A stretch of DNA of 14,633 nucleotides, from NCBI GenBank assembly GCA_002714165.1, contig PAWT01000036.1:99197-113829 (forward strand), read 5' to 3'. Numbering within the stretch: position 1 is the stretch's first letter; every line of letters begins with the position of its first letter. Both the position numbers and the translations under genes were made by a program. Below are positions 7,632-14,633 of the stretch, in pieces. This stretch comes from Acidobacteriota bacterium (GTDB lineage: Bacteria; Acidobacteriota; Vicinamibacteria; Vicinamibacterales; UBA823). The notes below the pieces were generated by a model. It was not told the DNA's origin, made no database searches, and saw only the letters and a program-made list of their open reading frames with translations.

Positions 7632-7661
7632 ATTATAGAAACCATCGAACGACTCCGACAA
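7632..7661 (-). promoter_or_regulatory. Putative sigma70-type promoter for the GcvT-like gene
   Basis: On the minus strand TTGTCG (7661-7656) and a perfect TATAAT (7637-7632) are separated by 18 bases. Four of the six -35 positions match consensus. Transcription would start near 7625, about 35 bases before the ATG. The leader includes a short CTGCG/CGCAG inverted repeat at 7604-7618 just before the ribosome site, of uncertain meaning. Confidence 0.5.
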
Positions 7662-7664
7662 GTT

Positions 7665-7680
7665 TTGTAATCGCTTACAA
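7665..7680. promoter_or_regulatory. Perfect palindrome TTGTAA-N4-TTACAA, candidate operator
   Basis: Two perfect six-base arms separated by TCGC lie in the divergent gap between the GcvT-like gene and the oxidoreductase row, with the right arm ending 42 bases before the ATG at 7723. The right arm overlaps TACAAT (7676-7681), a possible -10 box for the plus-strand genes. The left arm lies next to the -35 of the minus-strand promoter. A dimeric regulator bound here could control both directions. No following T-run is present, so it is not a terminator. Confidence 0.4.
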
Positions 7681-7722
7681 TGCGAACCTCCGGTGGCTCC
7701 CCACGAGCCGCCGACTCGAGCA

Positions 7723-9315
7723 ATGGCAAGCACATACGACGCAATCATTATCGGTGGTGGGCACAATGGCTTAGTCACTGCAGCCTACCTCGCGCGCAGT
7801 GGAAAGAAAACGCTAGTTCTCGAGCGCCGTCGATTAGTGGGTGGTGCGGCCGTCACTGAAGAAATCTTTCCAGGTTTTAGGTTCTCAGTGTGCTCCTACG
7901 TCGTTTCACTTCTTCGGCCCGAAATCATCCGCGAACTTGAACTGGCGCGGCACGGCCTCGAGATTCTGCCACTCGATGGCACGTTCACGCCAATGCCGAA
8001 CGGTGATTACCTCTGGCGGGTCAATGACCATGCCCAAACCTACAGAGAGATCGCTCGTCATTCTCCACGTGATGCCGAAGCCTACGAGGACTACAGCAAG
8101 ACGATGGTCGACATGGGTCGGTTCGTCAAGCCAATGCTTGAAATGGCGCCGCGCGATCCAACGTCACGCGACCCGCGAGCGCTTCTGCAACTGCTGGCAA
8201 TCGGTAACCGTTTCCGAAAGCTTCCACGTTCTTTCCAGCAGATGCAGGTGAAATTAGGGACGATGAGCGCTGTCGACTTCCTAGACCAATGGTTCGAGAC
8301 CGACGTCCTAAAGGCCACAATGGCGGCCTCGGGAATAACCGGGACATTTCTCGGTGTGCGCTCACCCGGTACGGCCTATGTCCTCCTCCATCATTACATG
8401 GGAGAGATCGACGGAGCCTTTCGATCGTGGGGCCTTCCTCGAGGTGGCACTGGTGCAATCTCGAATGCGATCGCTGCCGCGGCTCGAGAAGCTGGAGCCG
8501 AGATCCGTACAGGAACACCAGTCGCACAGATACTTGTCAAGCGCGGAAAGGCCTCTGGGGTTGTGTTAGAGAACGGAGATGAAGTACGCGCTGACATCGT
8601 TGCATCGAGCGTTGACCCACGCCTAACATTCTTCAAGATGGTCGGGAAAGACCTGCTACCGGACGACTTCGTTGAAGACGTTAGTCGTTACAAGCTGCGC
8701 GGTTCGTCCGGCAAGGTCAATTTGGCACTCGACGCATTACCCAATTTTACGAGCCTGCCTGGCGCAGGTCCGCACTTGCGAGGAGGACTTACGATTTCGC
8801 CAGATGTCGACTACATGGAACGTGCTTATGACGACGCCAAATACGGGCAATATTCTCGGCATCCCTATATTGACATGGTCATTCCCACTCTGACTGATCC
8901 GTCAATGGCACCTCCAGGCAAACACATCCTGTCCTGCTTCGTCCAGTACGCGCCATACCACTTAAGTTCTGGCACTTGGGATGACCAAAGAGAGCAATTT
9001 GGTGACTGTGTGGTTAACACGCTCGCTAACTACGCGCCGAACCTCAAAGACATCATTCTGCATCGGCAGGTCATCACCCCACTTGATCTCGAGCGTGAGT
9101 TTGGCCTGACTGAGGGCAATATTTTCCAAGGCGAGCTGACCCTAGAACAGTTATTTTTCCTACGACCGGTTCCGGGTTGGGCTCGTTATGGCACACCGGT
9201 TCGAGGCCTGTATCTCTGCGGCTCATCCACGCATCCCGGCGGCGGCATCATGGGTGCCTCAGGGCGCAACGCGGCGCAGCGGATTCTCAAGGAATGGAGA
9301 TTTCCAGGTAGGTGA
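7723..9315 (+). CDS. PYROXD2/CrtI-like FAD-dependent oxidoreductase, first copy
   Basis: A 530-residue flavoprotein of the phytoene-desaturase-like amine oxidoreductase superfamily. The N terminus carries the dinucleotide motif GGGHNG at 11-16 with the ribose-binding glutamate in LVLE (E34). VGGAAVTEE and the FSVCSYVVSLLRPE stretch match the PYROXD2 branch as I recall it. The C-terminal flavin motif LCGSSTHPGGG lies at about 498-508, followed by GASGRNAA. The reaction is likely an FAD-dependent dehydrogenation, but the substrate is unknown and carotenoid desaturation is not indicated, since no other carotenoid gene is present. The ATG at 7723 is chosen because it directly precedes the Rossmann strand; an in-frame GTG at 7693 would add ten residues. 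Neither start has a clear ribosome site. It overlaps the next gene by four bases, indicating translational coupling. Confidence 0.87.
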   Translation: MASTYDAIIIGGGHNGLVTAAYLARSGKKTLVLERRRLVGGAAVTEEIFPGFRFSVCSYVVSLLRPEIIRELELARHGLEILPLDGTFTPMPNGDYLWRVNDHAQTYREIARHSPRDAEAYEDYSKTMVDMGRFVKPMLEMAPRDPTSRDPRALLQLLAIGNRFRKLPRSFQQMQVKLGTMSAVDFLDQWFETDVLKATMAASGITGTFLGVRSPGTAYVLLHHYMGEIDGAFRSWGLPRGGTGAISNAIAAAAREAGAEIRTGTPVAQILVKRGKASGVVLENGDEVRADIVASSVDPRLTFFKMVGKDLLPDDFVEDVSRYKLRGSSGKVNLALDALPNFTSLPGAGPHLRGGLTISPDVDYMERAYDDAKYGQYSRHPYIDMVIPTLTDPSMAPPGKHILSCFVQYAPYHLSSGTWDDQREQFGDCVVNTLANYAPNLKDIILHRQVITPLDLEREFGLTEGNIFQGELTLEQLFFLRPVPGWARYGTPVRGLYLCGSSTHPGGGIMGASGRNAAQRILKEWRFPGR

Positions 9316-10922
9316 ATTCCACTGTGAAGTCGTACGACGCAATTATTGTAGGAGGTGGTCATAACGCGCTCGTTACGGCGTTTTATCTGGCTAGGGCGGG
9401 AGTACGAACGCTCGTGCTGGAGCGCCGAAACGGAGTCGGTGGTGCCGCGGTAACAGAAGACCTCTACCCAGGTTTTAAATGTCCTACTTTGGCGCACGCC
9501 GTGGGCCCACTGCATCCTAAAGTGGTCGACGACCTTGCCCTGTATCATCATGGCGTTCGCTTCACGGAACCCGAGGTGAGACTTTTCGCACCACTACCGG
9601 ATCACCGCACCCTTCTACTCCCTACTGACCCGGTTCGCGCCGCAGACTCAATCAGTGCATTTTCACAACGCGACAGCAAACAGTACCTTGCCTTCAGTGA
9701 ATGCCTCGATGAAATCGGTAGCGTGCTACGTGATTTCCTGTGGCGCACACCTCCATCAACCGAGCATCCTAAGGTTAGCGACGTCTGGCAGCTACTTAGA
9801 GCGGGCCGACGGTTTCGCGGTCTCGGCAAACAAAACATGTTCCGACTACTCAGGTGGTCAGCAATGCCAGTGGCCGACATAGTCGCCGACTGGTTTGAAA
9901 CCGAAGCACTGCAAGCCATCGTGGCCGCCCGCGGCATTTACGGCATGAACCTAGGTCCAAAATCGGCGGGTTCGGGCATGGCTTTCCTCCTGCAGCAGGC
10001 ACTTGGGGGTCACGTGCTTCCTACAGCAACCACCACGAGAGGTGGACTCGGCTCACTGAGCGAGGGCTTAGCGAAGGCTGCTCAGACCGTCGGCGTCGAG
10101 ATCAGGACCGGCACTGAGGTAACTCACATCGATGTCCAGCAGGGTGTAGTTGCCGGCGTGGTCCTCAGTGATGGGACGGTGATTACTGCTCGCACTGTTG
10201 TGTCGGGCGCCGATCCCAAGCATACCTTTCTTAAACTGATTTCAGCAGCCGCCCTTGAACCTGCGTTCGTGGCCACCATCAAGGGATATCGAGCGGCCGG
10301 CACCATGGCTAAGATTAACCTGGCACTCGACGCTCTTCCGGAATTCACGGCCTTGGCTTCGGCAACTTCTACGGAGCGAACAAACGCGCTCGGTGGGCGG
10401 ATTCACATCGGGCCTAGCGTGGAGTACCTCGAGAGGGCATTCGATGCTTCCAAGTACGGAGGCTATTCTGAGTTTCCATATCTCGACGTGACGATCCCAA
10501 CGGTTAATGACTCGACCTTGGCACCTGACGGTCAACACGTTATGTCGATCTGCGCGCAATTCGCCCCGTACCATTTGCGCGACGAGAACTGGCACATAGC
10601 ACGCGATGGTCTCGGCGACAGGGTTATTCGCGTACTCACTGCTTACGCGCCTGGACTTGAAGACCGGATTTTGCATCGGCAGATTTTGACGCCTGTCGAT
10701 CTGGAAACGGTCTATGGTCTAACCGGCGGCCACATTTTTCATGGAGAGCATAGCTTGGACCAACTCTTCATAATGCGGCCGGCACTTGGTTGGGCCCAAT
10801 ATCGGACTCCGGTTGCTGGCCTGTACCTTTGCGGTGCGGGTACCCACCCTGGCGGCGGGGTAACCGGCGCTTGCGGATTGAATGCGAGTCGGGAGATTCT
10901 AAAGGACCTGCGGAAGAACTAA
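9312..10922 (+). CDS. PYROXD2/CrtI-like FAD-dependent oxidoreductase, second copy
   Basis: A 536-residue paralogue of the preceding protein, colinear along its full length: matching YDAII, LVLERR, VGGAAVTE and YPGF/FPGF blocks near the N terminus, a shared KINLALDALP/KVNLALDALP block in the middle, and LCGAGTHPGGG at about 506-516 near the end. The dinucleotide motif reads GGGHNA at 14-19, where the first copy has GGGHNG. The region after the FAD motif has also diverged (CPTLAHAVGPLHP in place of FSVCSYVVSLLRP), so the two probably differ in substrate or form a heteromer. The GTG start at 9312 overlaps the upstream TGA (GTGA), with GGAGA at 9296-9300 as ribosome site; a GTG at 9324 is a possible alternative. 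The aldehyde dehydrogenase gene begins 21 bases after the stop, so one transcript is likely. Confidence 0.86.
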   Translation: MNSTVKSYDAIIVGGGHNALVTAFYLARAGVRTLVLERRNGVGGAAVTEDLYPGFKCPTLAHAVGPLHPKVVDDLALYHHGVRFTEPEVRLFAPLPDHRTLLLPTDPVRAADSISAFSQRDSKQYLAFSECLDEIGSVLRDFLWRTPPSTEHPKVSDVWQLLRAGRRFRGLGKQNMFRLLRWSAMPVADIVADWFETEALQAIVAARGIYGMNLGPKSAGSGMAFLLQQALGGHVLPTATTTRGGLGSLSEGLAKAAQTVGVEIRTGTEVTHIDVQQGVVAGVVLSDGTVITARTVVSGADPKHTFLKLISAAALEPAFVATIKGYRAAGTMAKINLALDALPEFTALASATSTERTNALGGRIHIGPSVEYLERAFDASKYGGYSEFPYLDVTIPTVNDSTLAPDGQHVMSICAQFAPYHLRDENWHIARDGLGDRVIRVLTAYAPGLEDRILHRQILTPVDLETVYGLTGGHIFHGEHSLDQLFIMRPALGWAQYRTPVAGLYLCGAGTHPGGGVTGACGLNASREILKDLRKN

Positions 10923-10943
10923 TGGGACGAGGAGAAACTGAAG

Positions 10944-12527
10944 ATGAGCGGCAGTAAACCCGAGATGAAAATCACCTACGCAACGATGAGCGCCGACCAG
11001 ATGGAAGCACTTCACCTTGGAATTGACGAGGCGATCGAACAGGTCAAAGCGCAGCTAGGCAAGACCTATCCAATGCACATTGACGGTGAGGCCATCGAAT
11101 CAGCCGAACAGTTTGAGGACTTAAGCCCGAACGATACGCGGATTGTTTTGGCGCGGTTCCAAAAGGGTACCGCTGACCATGTGCGCGATGCGGTTCGTGC
11201 TGCTCGCGTAGCCTCGGCTGATTGGGGTGGGCGATCATGGATGGAGCGGGTGGCTATAGTCCGCAAGATTGGGGACGGCATTCGAGCCCAGCGTTGGGAA
11301 CTAGCAGCCTGGATGGGTTTTGAAACTGGCAAGAATCGCCTTGAATGCGTAGGCGATATAGAAGAAGCCGCCGATTTCATGACCTACTACTGCGATCAGA
11401 TAGAGGCACACGACGGCTTTTGCCAGACGATGGACAAACTAGAGCCGAATGAAGAGAACACTAGTGTCATGCGTCCTCATGGGGTCTGGGCAGTCATCTC
11501 CCCGTTTAACTTTCCCATGGCGCTGGCCGCGGGTCCGGCGGGCGGCGCACTTGTCGCGGGGAACACTGTCGTGCTGAAACCAGCTAGCGATACGCCAATG
11601 CTCGGTTTGAGGCTTTACGATATCGCCACCAAGGCTGGCGTACCTCCAGGTGTATTCAACGTTGTAACCGGGCCTGGAAACTCAGTCGGCCAGGAAATTG
11701 CGGAAAATGCACACATCGACGGCATCGTTTTTACCGGATCAAAAGAAGTTGGAATGATGCTGTCCCGTGAGAACGGCGGACGTCCAGCTCCGCGCCCAGT
11801 CATCACCGAGATGGGAGGCAAGAATCCCACTCTAGTCATGTCATCAGCTGACCTAGATAAAGCGACCGAAGGTGTGTGGCGCTCGGCGTTCGGTGCCCAA
11901 GGCCAGAAATGTTCCGCATGCTCTCGTGTGTACGTCGCGACCGATGTCTGCGATAGGTTCGTCGAGGAACTTGTGGAGAAAACCAGAAAGATCAAGATTG
12001 GTAACCCGCTTGAGCGCGATGTCTGGATGGGTCCTGTCATCAACGAAGCTGCGGTTAAGACTTATGAACGGGCAATTGAAGAAGCTAAGCGCGACGGCGG
12101 GCGGGTCCTCACCGGGGGACGTCGAATTACCGAAGAGCCCTTTCGACATGGCTATTTTCTCGAACCGACCGTCATTGATGGCTTACCGACCGACCACCGA
12201 TTATTCACCGATGAGCTGTTCGTCCCGATCACAGTCGTGGGCAAAGTAACGTCGTTTGACGAAGCAATACAGCTCGCCAACAAGACCGAATACGGATTAA
12301 CGGCTGGTATTTTTAGTAGCGATGAGGATGAAATAGCCAATTTCTTCGACGAAATCCAAGCCGGGGTTGTTTACGCCAACCGGCAGGCTGGCGCGACAAC
12401 TGGCGCATGGCCAGGTATCAATCCGTTTGGTGGTTGGAAAGCAAGTGGCTCGTCTGGTCGCGGTGCTGGTGGGCCCTACTACGTCCAGCAGTTTCTGAAA
12501 GAGCAGAGCCGGGTAAGGATCTACTAA
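10944..12527 (+). CDS. Aldehyde dehydrogenase, 1-pyrroline-5-carboxylate dehydrogenase-like
   Basis: A 527-residue NAD(P)-dependent aldehyde dehydrogenase. The SPFNFP segment (186-191), the cofactor-binding VLKPAS lysine (K212), the general base in ITEMGGKNP (E289) and the nucleophile in GQKCSACSR (C323) are all present. The CSACSR wording, the FETGKNR segment and the C-terminal RGAGGPYYVQQFL region resemble the RocA/PruA group that oxidises glutamate gamma-semialdehyde to glutamate in proline breakdown. The proline-family AGGPDYL motif here reads AGGPYYV, so a related semialdehyde may be the real substrate. No proline dehydrogenase gene is seen, and the adjacent FAD oxidoreductases could supply the semialdehyde or imine. 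A good ribosome site, GAGGAG, lies nine bases before the ATG. It is 29 bases upstream of the PLP-enzyme gene. Confidence 0.88.
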   Translation: MSGSKPEMKITYATMSADQMEALHLGIDEAIEQVKAQLGKTYPMHIDGEAIESAEQFEDLSPNDTRIVLARFQKGTADHVRDAVRAARVASADWGGRSWMERVAIVRKIGDGIRAQRWELAAWMGFETGKNRLECVGDIEEAADFMTYYCDQIEAHDGFCQTMDKLEPNEENTSVMRPHGVWAVISPFNFPMALAAGPAGGALVAGNTVVLKPASDTPMLGLRLYDIATKAGVPPGVFNVVTGPGNSVGQEIAENAHIDGIVFTGSKEVGMMLSRENGGRPAPRPVITEMGGKNPTLVMSSADLDKATEGVWRSAFGAQGQKCSACSRVYVATDVCDRFVEELVEKTRKIKIGNPLERDVWMGPVINEAAVKTYERAIEEAKRDGGRVLTGGRRITEEPFRHGYFLEPTVIDGLPTDHRLFTDELFVPITVVGKVTSFDEAIQLANKTEYGLTAGIFSSDEDEIANFFDEIQAGVVYANRQAGATTGAWPGINPFGGWKASGSSGRGAGGPYYVQQFLKEQSRVRIY

Positions 12528-12556
12528 CACTGACTCGCTGAAATGGATTTGCCATC

Positions 12557-13681
12557 ATGCAACTGACTGAACTCCCCACACCGCAAGTCCTCATCGATCG
12601 GGGCCGGCTAATGGCCAACATCAAGCGAATGCAAACCGTCGCAACGTCAGGGGGGCTGACGCTTAGACCGCACACAAAGACCCACAAGAGCCCTCGGATT
12701 GCAAAGTGGCAACTCGAACAAGGTGCGAAAGGTATCTGCTGCGCGAAAGTCAGCGAGGCTGAAGTTTTTGCCGACGCGGGTATCTCCGACATCCGGTTGC
12801 CCTATCCAATCAATCCGTTCAGTGCCACACGTGTTATGGCACTGATGGACCGTGTAAAACTTTCACTCGCGGTCGATCATCCAAAAGTGGCTGAACAGTG
12901 GTCCGAGGCGATGTGTGCATGCAACCGGCAACTCGACGTCCTCGTCAAGGTCGACGTCGGGTATCAGCGGTGTGGCATTGCTCCTGAGATGACTCAGGCC
13001 GTCGCGTTTCTTTCACACGTAACTACCCTGCCAGGACTACGACTCCGTGGACTACTCAGTCACGCCGGCCAGAGCTACGACGTAGGTTCAGCGGAGGAAC
13101 TGGCCGCCGTAGCAAAGAACGAAGCCGAGACGCTACGAGCGCTGGCTGACGGGGCACGACAGGCTGGAGTCAAAATCGACGAAATTAGCGTCGGCTCTAC
13201 CGCCACAGCAATGCTAAGCGCTTCAGAACCTGACCTTACGGAGCTTCGGCCAGGCAACTACGTCTACTACGATCGTAGTCAGGTTGCCATTGGCTCTGCC
13301 TCACTCGATGACTGCGCACTCTCCGTGATGGCGACCGTGGTCAGTAAGCCGGCAAGCAACCGCATTGTTCTCGACTGCGGTAGTAAGACACTTACCTCAG
13401 ACACCGGTCGTGGAATGGTCCGACCGGTGGGCTACGGCGCCGTCTTTGCCACTCTCGACGAGGCAACACCAGACGACTCACTGCAGATCACACGGCTTTC
13501 GGAAGAACACGGGGTCGTAGAAGTGCAGAATGGCGCTACAGCACTAGAACCTGGTGACCGTGTACGCGTTCTGCCGAATCATTCGTGCGTTGTATCGAAC
13601 CTAGTGGATGCTGTCCAACTCGTCGATGGATGGACAGTCATCGAGACACTCCCAATCGAGGCGCGTGGGAAGATTGTGTAG
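12557..13681 (+). CDS. D-threonine aldolase / D-serine dehydratase-like PLP enzyme (DSD1 family)
   Basis: A 374-residue fold-type III PLP enzyme with an alanine-racemase-like barrel at the N terminus. RPHTKTHKS at 37-45 contains the lysine (K41) expected to form the Schiff base. The C-terminal NHSC motif provides H342 and C344, which correspond to the metal ligands of D-threonine aldolase and eukaryotic-type D-serine dehydratase. Members cleave D-beta-hydroxy amino acids to glycine plus an aldehyde, or deaminate D-serine; sequence alone does not choose between these. Glycine or an aldehyde produced here would fit with the aldehyde dehydrogenase and GcvT-like neighbours. The ATG at 12557 follows the dehydrogenase stop by 29 bases without a clear ribosome site, suggesting coupling or weak translation. 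It converges on the MerR-like gene, whose stop is 22 bases away. Confidence 0.86.
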   Translation: MQLTELPTPQVLIDRGRLMANIKRMQTVATSGGLTLRPHTKTHKSPRIAKWQLEQGAKGICCAKVSEAEVFADAGISDIRLPYPINPFSATRVMALMDRVKLSLAVDHPKVAEQWSEAMCACNRQLDVLVKVDVGYQRCGIAPEMTQAVAFLSHVTTLPGLRLRGLLSHAGQSYDVGSAEELAAVAKNEAETLRALADGARQAGVKIDEISVGSTATAMLSASEPDLTELRPGNYVYYDRSQVAIGSASLDDCALSVMATVVSKPASNRIVLDCGSKTLTSDTGRGMVRPVGYGAVFATLDEATPDDSLQITRLSEEHGVVEVQNGATALEPGDRVRVLPNHSCVVSNLVDAVQLVDGWTVIETLPIEARGKIV

Positions 13682-13703
13682 ACGTTAGTGCGTGATCATC
13701 GCA

Positions 13704-14222
13704 TCAGGAACGCTGACGCTTCGTTTTTTTGGTTGGCTTTGTCGCATTTCGCCTCGCAGCGAGGCGCTTCTTGGACCGTCGGGGGCGAGCTCGCGTACTG
13801 AACTCCTTCAAACCTTCTCCTTCACCAAGCACCAGCAAAGGCTGATCCGGTGCACGCAGCAGATTGTAGAACTCCCCCTTCAAAGTACGTGCGTACACCT
13901 CGCGTCCATCGGTCAATAACGTAATCTTCCCACCACCGCGGATAGCATCGTAGAGCCGTATGTCAAATTGCTGTTTCAGCGTTTTGAGCAGCACTCGAAT
14001 TTTTTGAACGGAAAAGCCGTGGCGGCGCAAGTCAGCGAGCACAAGGAGCTCGTACAACTCGACGGGAGAGTACCTCCGCTCAGTGAAACCCCCAGCAGCA
14101 GTCCGCTGCGGTGCCACCGTTGATATCAGCAGTTTCCGTGCATCCCACCACTGCAGTTGGCGGGCAGAAAGCCCCGTCAGCGCGGCAACTTCTCGGGAAC
14201 TGTAGGTCTTCTTTAGCCGCAC
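13704..14222 (-). CDS. MerR-like HTH protein with strongly basic C-terminal tail
   Basis: A 172-residue protein. Residues 6-25 form the helix-turn-helix (YSSREVAALTGLSARQLQWW), and GFTERRYSPVELYELLVL at about 45-62 the wing and second helix pair typical of MerR-family regulators. Residues 84-133 form a separate compact domain (IRLYDAIRGGGKITLLTDG) with no cysteine at all, so a metal sensor of the MerR/CueR type is not supported. Residues 144-172 are almost entirely lysine and arginine, resembling a nonspecific DNA-binding tail. The GTG start at 14222 lies 14 bases after the dehydratase stop. The gap is filled by three GACT repeats with no clear ribosome site, so translation probably depends on coupling. 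Its target is unknown; it may act on its own operon or on the neighbouring catabolic row. Confidence 0.78.
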   Translation of the reverse strand: MRLKKTYSSREVAALTGLSARQLQWWDARKLLISTVAPQRTAAGGFTERRYSPVELYELLVLADLRRHGFSVQKIRVLLKTLKQQFDIRLYDAIRGGGKITLLTDGREVYARTLKGEFYNLLRAPDQPLLVLGEGEGLKEFSTRARPRRSKKRLAARRNATKPTKKTKRQRS

Positions 14223-14236
14223 AGTCAGTCAGTCTC

Positions 14237-14524
14237 TCATTGAGCTTCGGCTACCCGATCGGCCATCCGCGCTCCATCGAAGTCCTTCTGGGTAAGTCCA
14301 GACTCGCTATGTGTCACGTAGACCAGCATGACACGCCGAAAGCGAATCACAATGTCAGGGTGATGATCTGCACGTTCGGCCTCCATCGCCACACGATTCG
14401 CAAACGCTACAGCCTCCAAAAACGATGGGAACGTAAACTCCCTCTGGATGGCCTGGCCGTCACGAATCCAAGCGGAGAGCGACGCAAGTTGTTCGGTGAT
14501 CGCTGCGGCCGATAGTCGAGCCAT
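14237..14524 (-). CDS. 4a-hydroxytetrahydrobiopterin dehydratase (pterin-4a-carbinolamine dehydratase)
   Basis: A 95-residue protein of the PCD/DCoH family, close to the usual length. The active-site histidines lie in ADHHPDI (H54, H55, P56, D57), and the second conserved block reads YVTHSESGLTQKDF (H72, T78, D81). Family members dehydrate the 4a-hydroxy form of tetrahydropterin to regenerate the cofactor after aromatic amino acid hydroxylation, often beside phenylalanine hydroxylase; no hydroxylase is visible in this window. The ATG at 14524 opens the frame directly at the conserved N terminus. No clear Shine-Dalgarno site precedes it. It is the first gene of a likely two-gene unit with the MerR-like regulator. 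Confidence 0.9.
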   Translation of the reverse strand: MARLSAAAITEQLASLSAWIRDGQAIQREFTFPSFLEAVAFANRVAMEAERADHHPDIVIRFRRVMLVYVTHSESGLTQKDFDGARMADRVAEAQ

Positions 14525-14633
14525 AAATTAGTGCCGTAGGTCCCTGTAATGAGCACGGCGAGTTCCGATCGCATTCAGGGCCCGCATGATAGGCAATCCT
14601 ACAGCAGTCCTCTGCCACTATTAAATCGGATGC
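14525..14633. other. Upstream region of the dehydratase gene; no gene recognised
   Basis: The last 109 bases hold no convincing coding frame. A minus-strand ATG at 14587 opens only 19 codons before a stop, and stop codons occur close upstream in that frame. The region presumably carries the promoter for the dehydratase-MerR unit, but no clear -35/-10 pair is visible. Confidence 0.4.

Noticed and set aside
8126..8527. Minus-strand open frame of 133 codons inside the first oxidoreductase
   Set aside because: Low-complexity, arginine-rich shadow translation opposite a well-conserved flavoprotein.
7723..10922. Carotenoid biosynthesis (phytoene desaturase pair)
   Set aside because: The superfamily is shared, but the N-terminal wording is PYROXD2-like and no phytoene synthase or cyclase gene lies nearby; the neighbours are amino-acid-type enzymes.
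13682..13735. Possible terminator between the PLP enzyme and the MerR-like gene because of a run of seven T
   Set aside because: The T-run follows a tandem direct repeat (ACGCT GACGCT) rather than an inverted repeat, and the T-run codes for lysines of the MerR-like tail on the other strand.
14111..14515. Plus-strand open frame of 134 codons across the MerR-like and dehydratase genes
   Set aside because: It runs antisense to two recognised genes and across their junction, with no family resemblance.

Overview
The window is a bacterial chromosomal segment of moderate GC content. It is densely packed, with gaps mostly under 150 bases, and contains no insertion sequence, CRISPR array, tRNA or rRNA gene that I can see. 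The gene content points to an aerobic, respiring heterotroph. The best lineage hints are a succinate dehydrogenase of the mycobacterial Sdh1 ('type F') kind and a DUF6526-type membrane protein upstream of it. Together these fit Acidobacteriota or a related phylum such as Gemmatimonadota, with Actinomycetota as an alternative. This assignment is inference; the window holds no phylogenetic marker gene.

Layout. (1) 1-308, minus: the N-terminal part of a stand-alone GTP cyclohydrolase II (ribA), cut by the window edge. (2) 431-2390, plus: a HypE-like AIR-synthase-fold protein, then an exported, membrane-anchored gluzincin metallopeptidase. (3) 2414-6292, minus: a four-gene operon running DUF6526 protein, sdhC, sdhA, sdhB, behind a perfect TATAAT -10 box. 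It encodes respiratory complex II plus a small membrane protein that may belong to it. (4) 6376-13681: a catabolic-looking locus. A GcvT-like, folate-dependent aminomethyltransferase/demethylase on minus is divergent from a plus-strand gene row. That row has two tandem PYROXD2/CrtI-like FAD oxidoreductases overlapping by 4 bases, a P5C-dehydrogenase-like aldehyde dehydrogenase, and a metal- and PLP-dependent D-threonine-aldolase/D-serine-dehydratase-like enzyme. (5) 13704-14524, minus: a pterin-4a-carbinolamine dehydratase followed by a MerR-like regulator with a very basic tail.

How they may work together. The locus in (4) reads as an amino-acid or imino-acid degradation module. FAD enzymes would oxidise a C-N or C-C bond, the dehydrogenase would oxidise a resulting semialdehyde, the PLP enzyme would act on a D- or beta-hydroxy amino acid, and the GcvT-like protein would pass a one-carbon unit to tetrahydrofolate. 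The substrate cannot be read from the sequence. The divergent gap carries a good minus-strand promoter and a perfect TTGTAA-N4-TTACAA palindrome that could be an operator. The convergent gene pairs (2390/2414 and 13681/13704) are only about 22-23 bases apart and show no convincing terminator.
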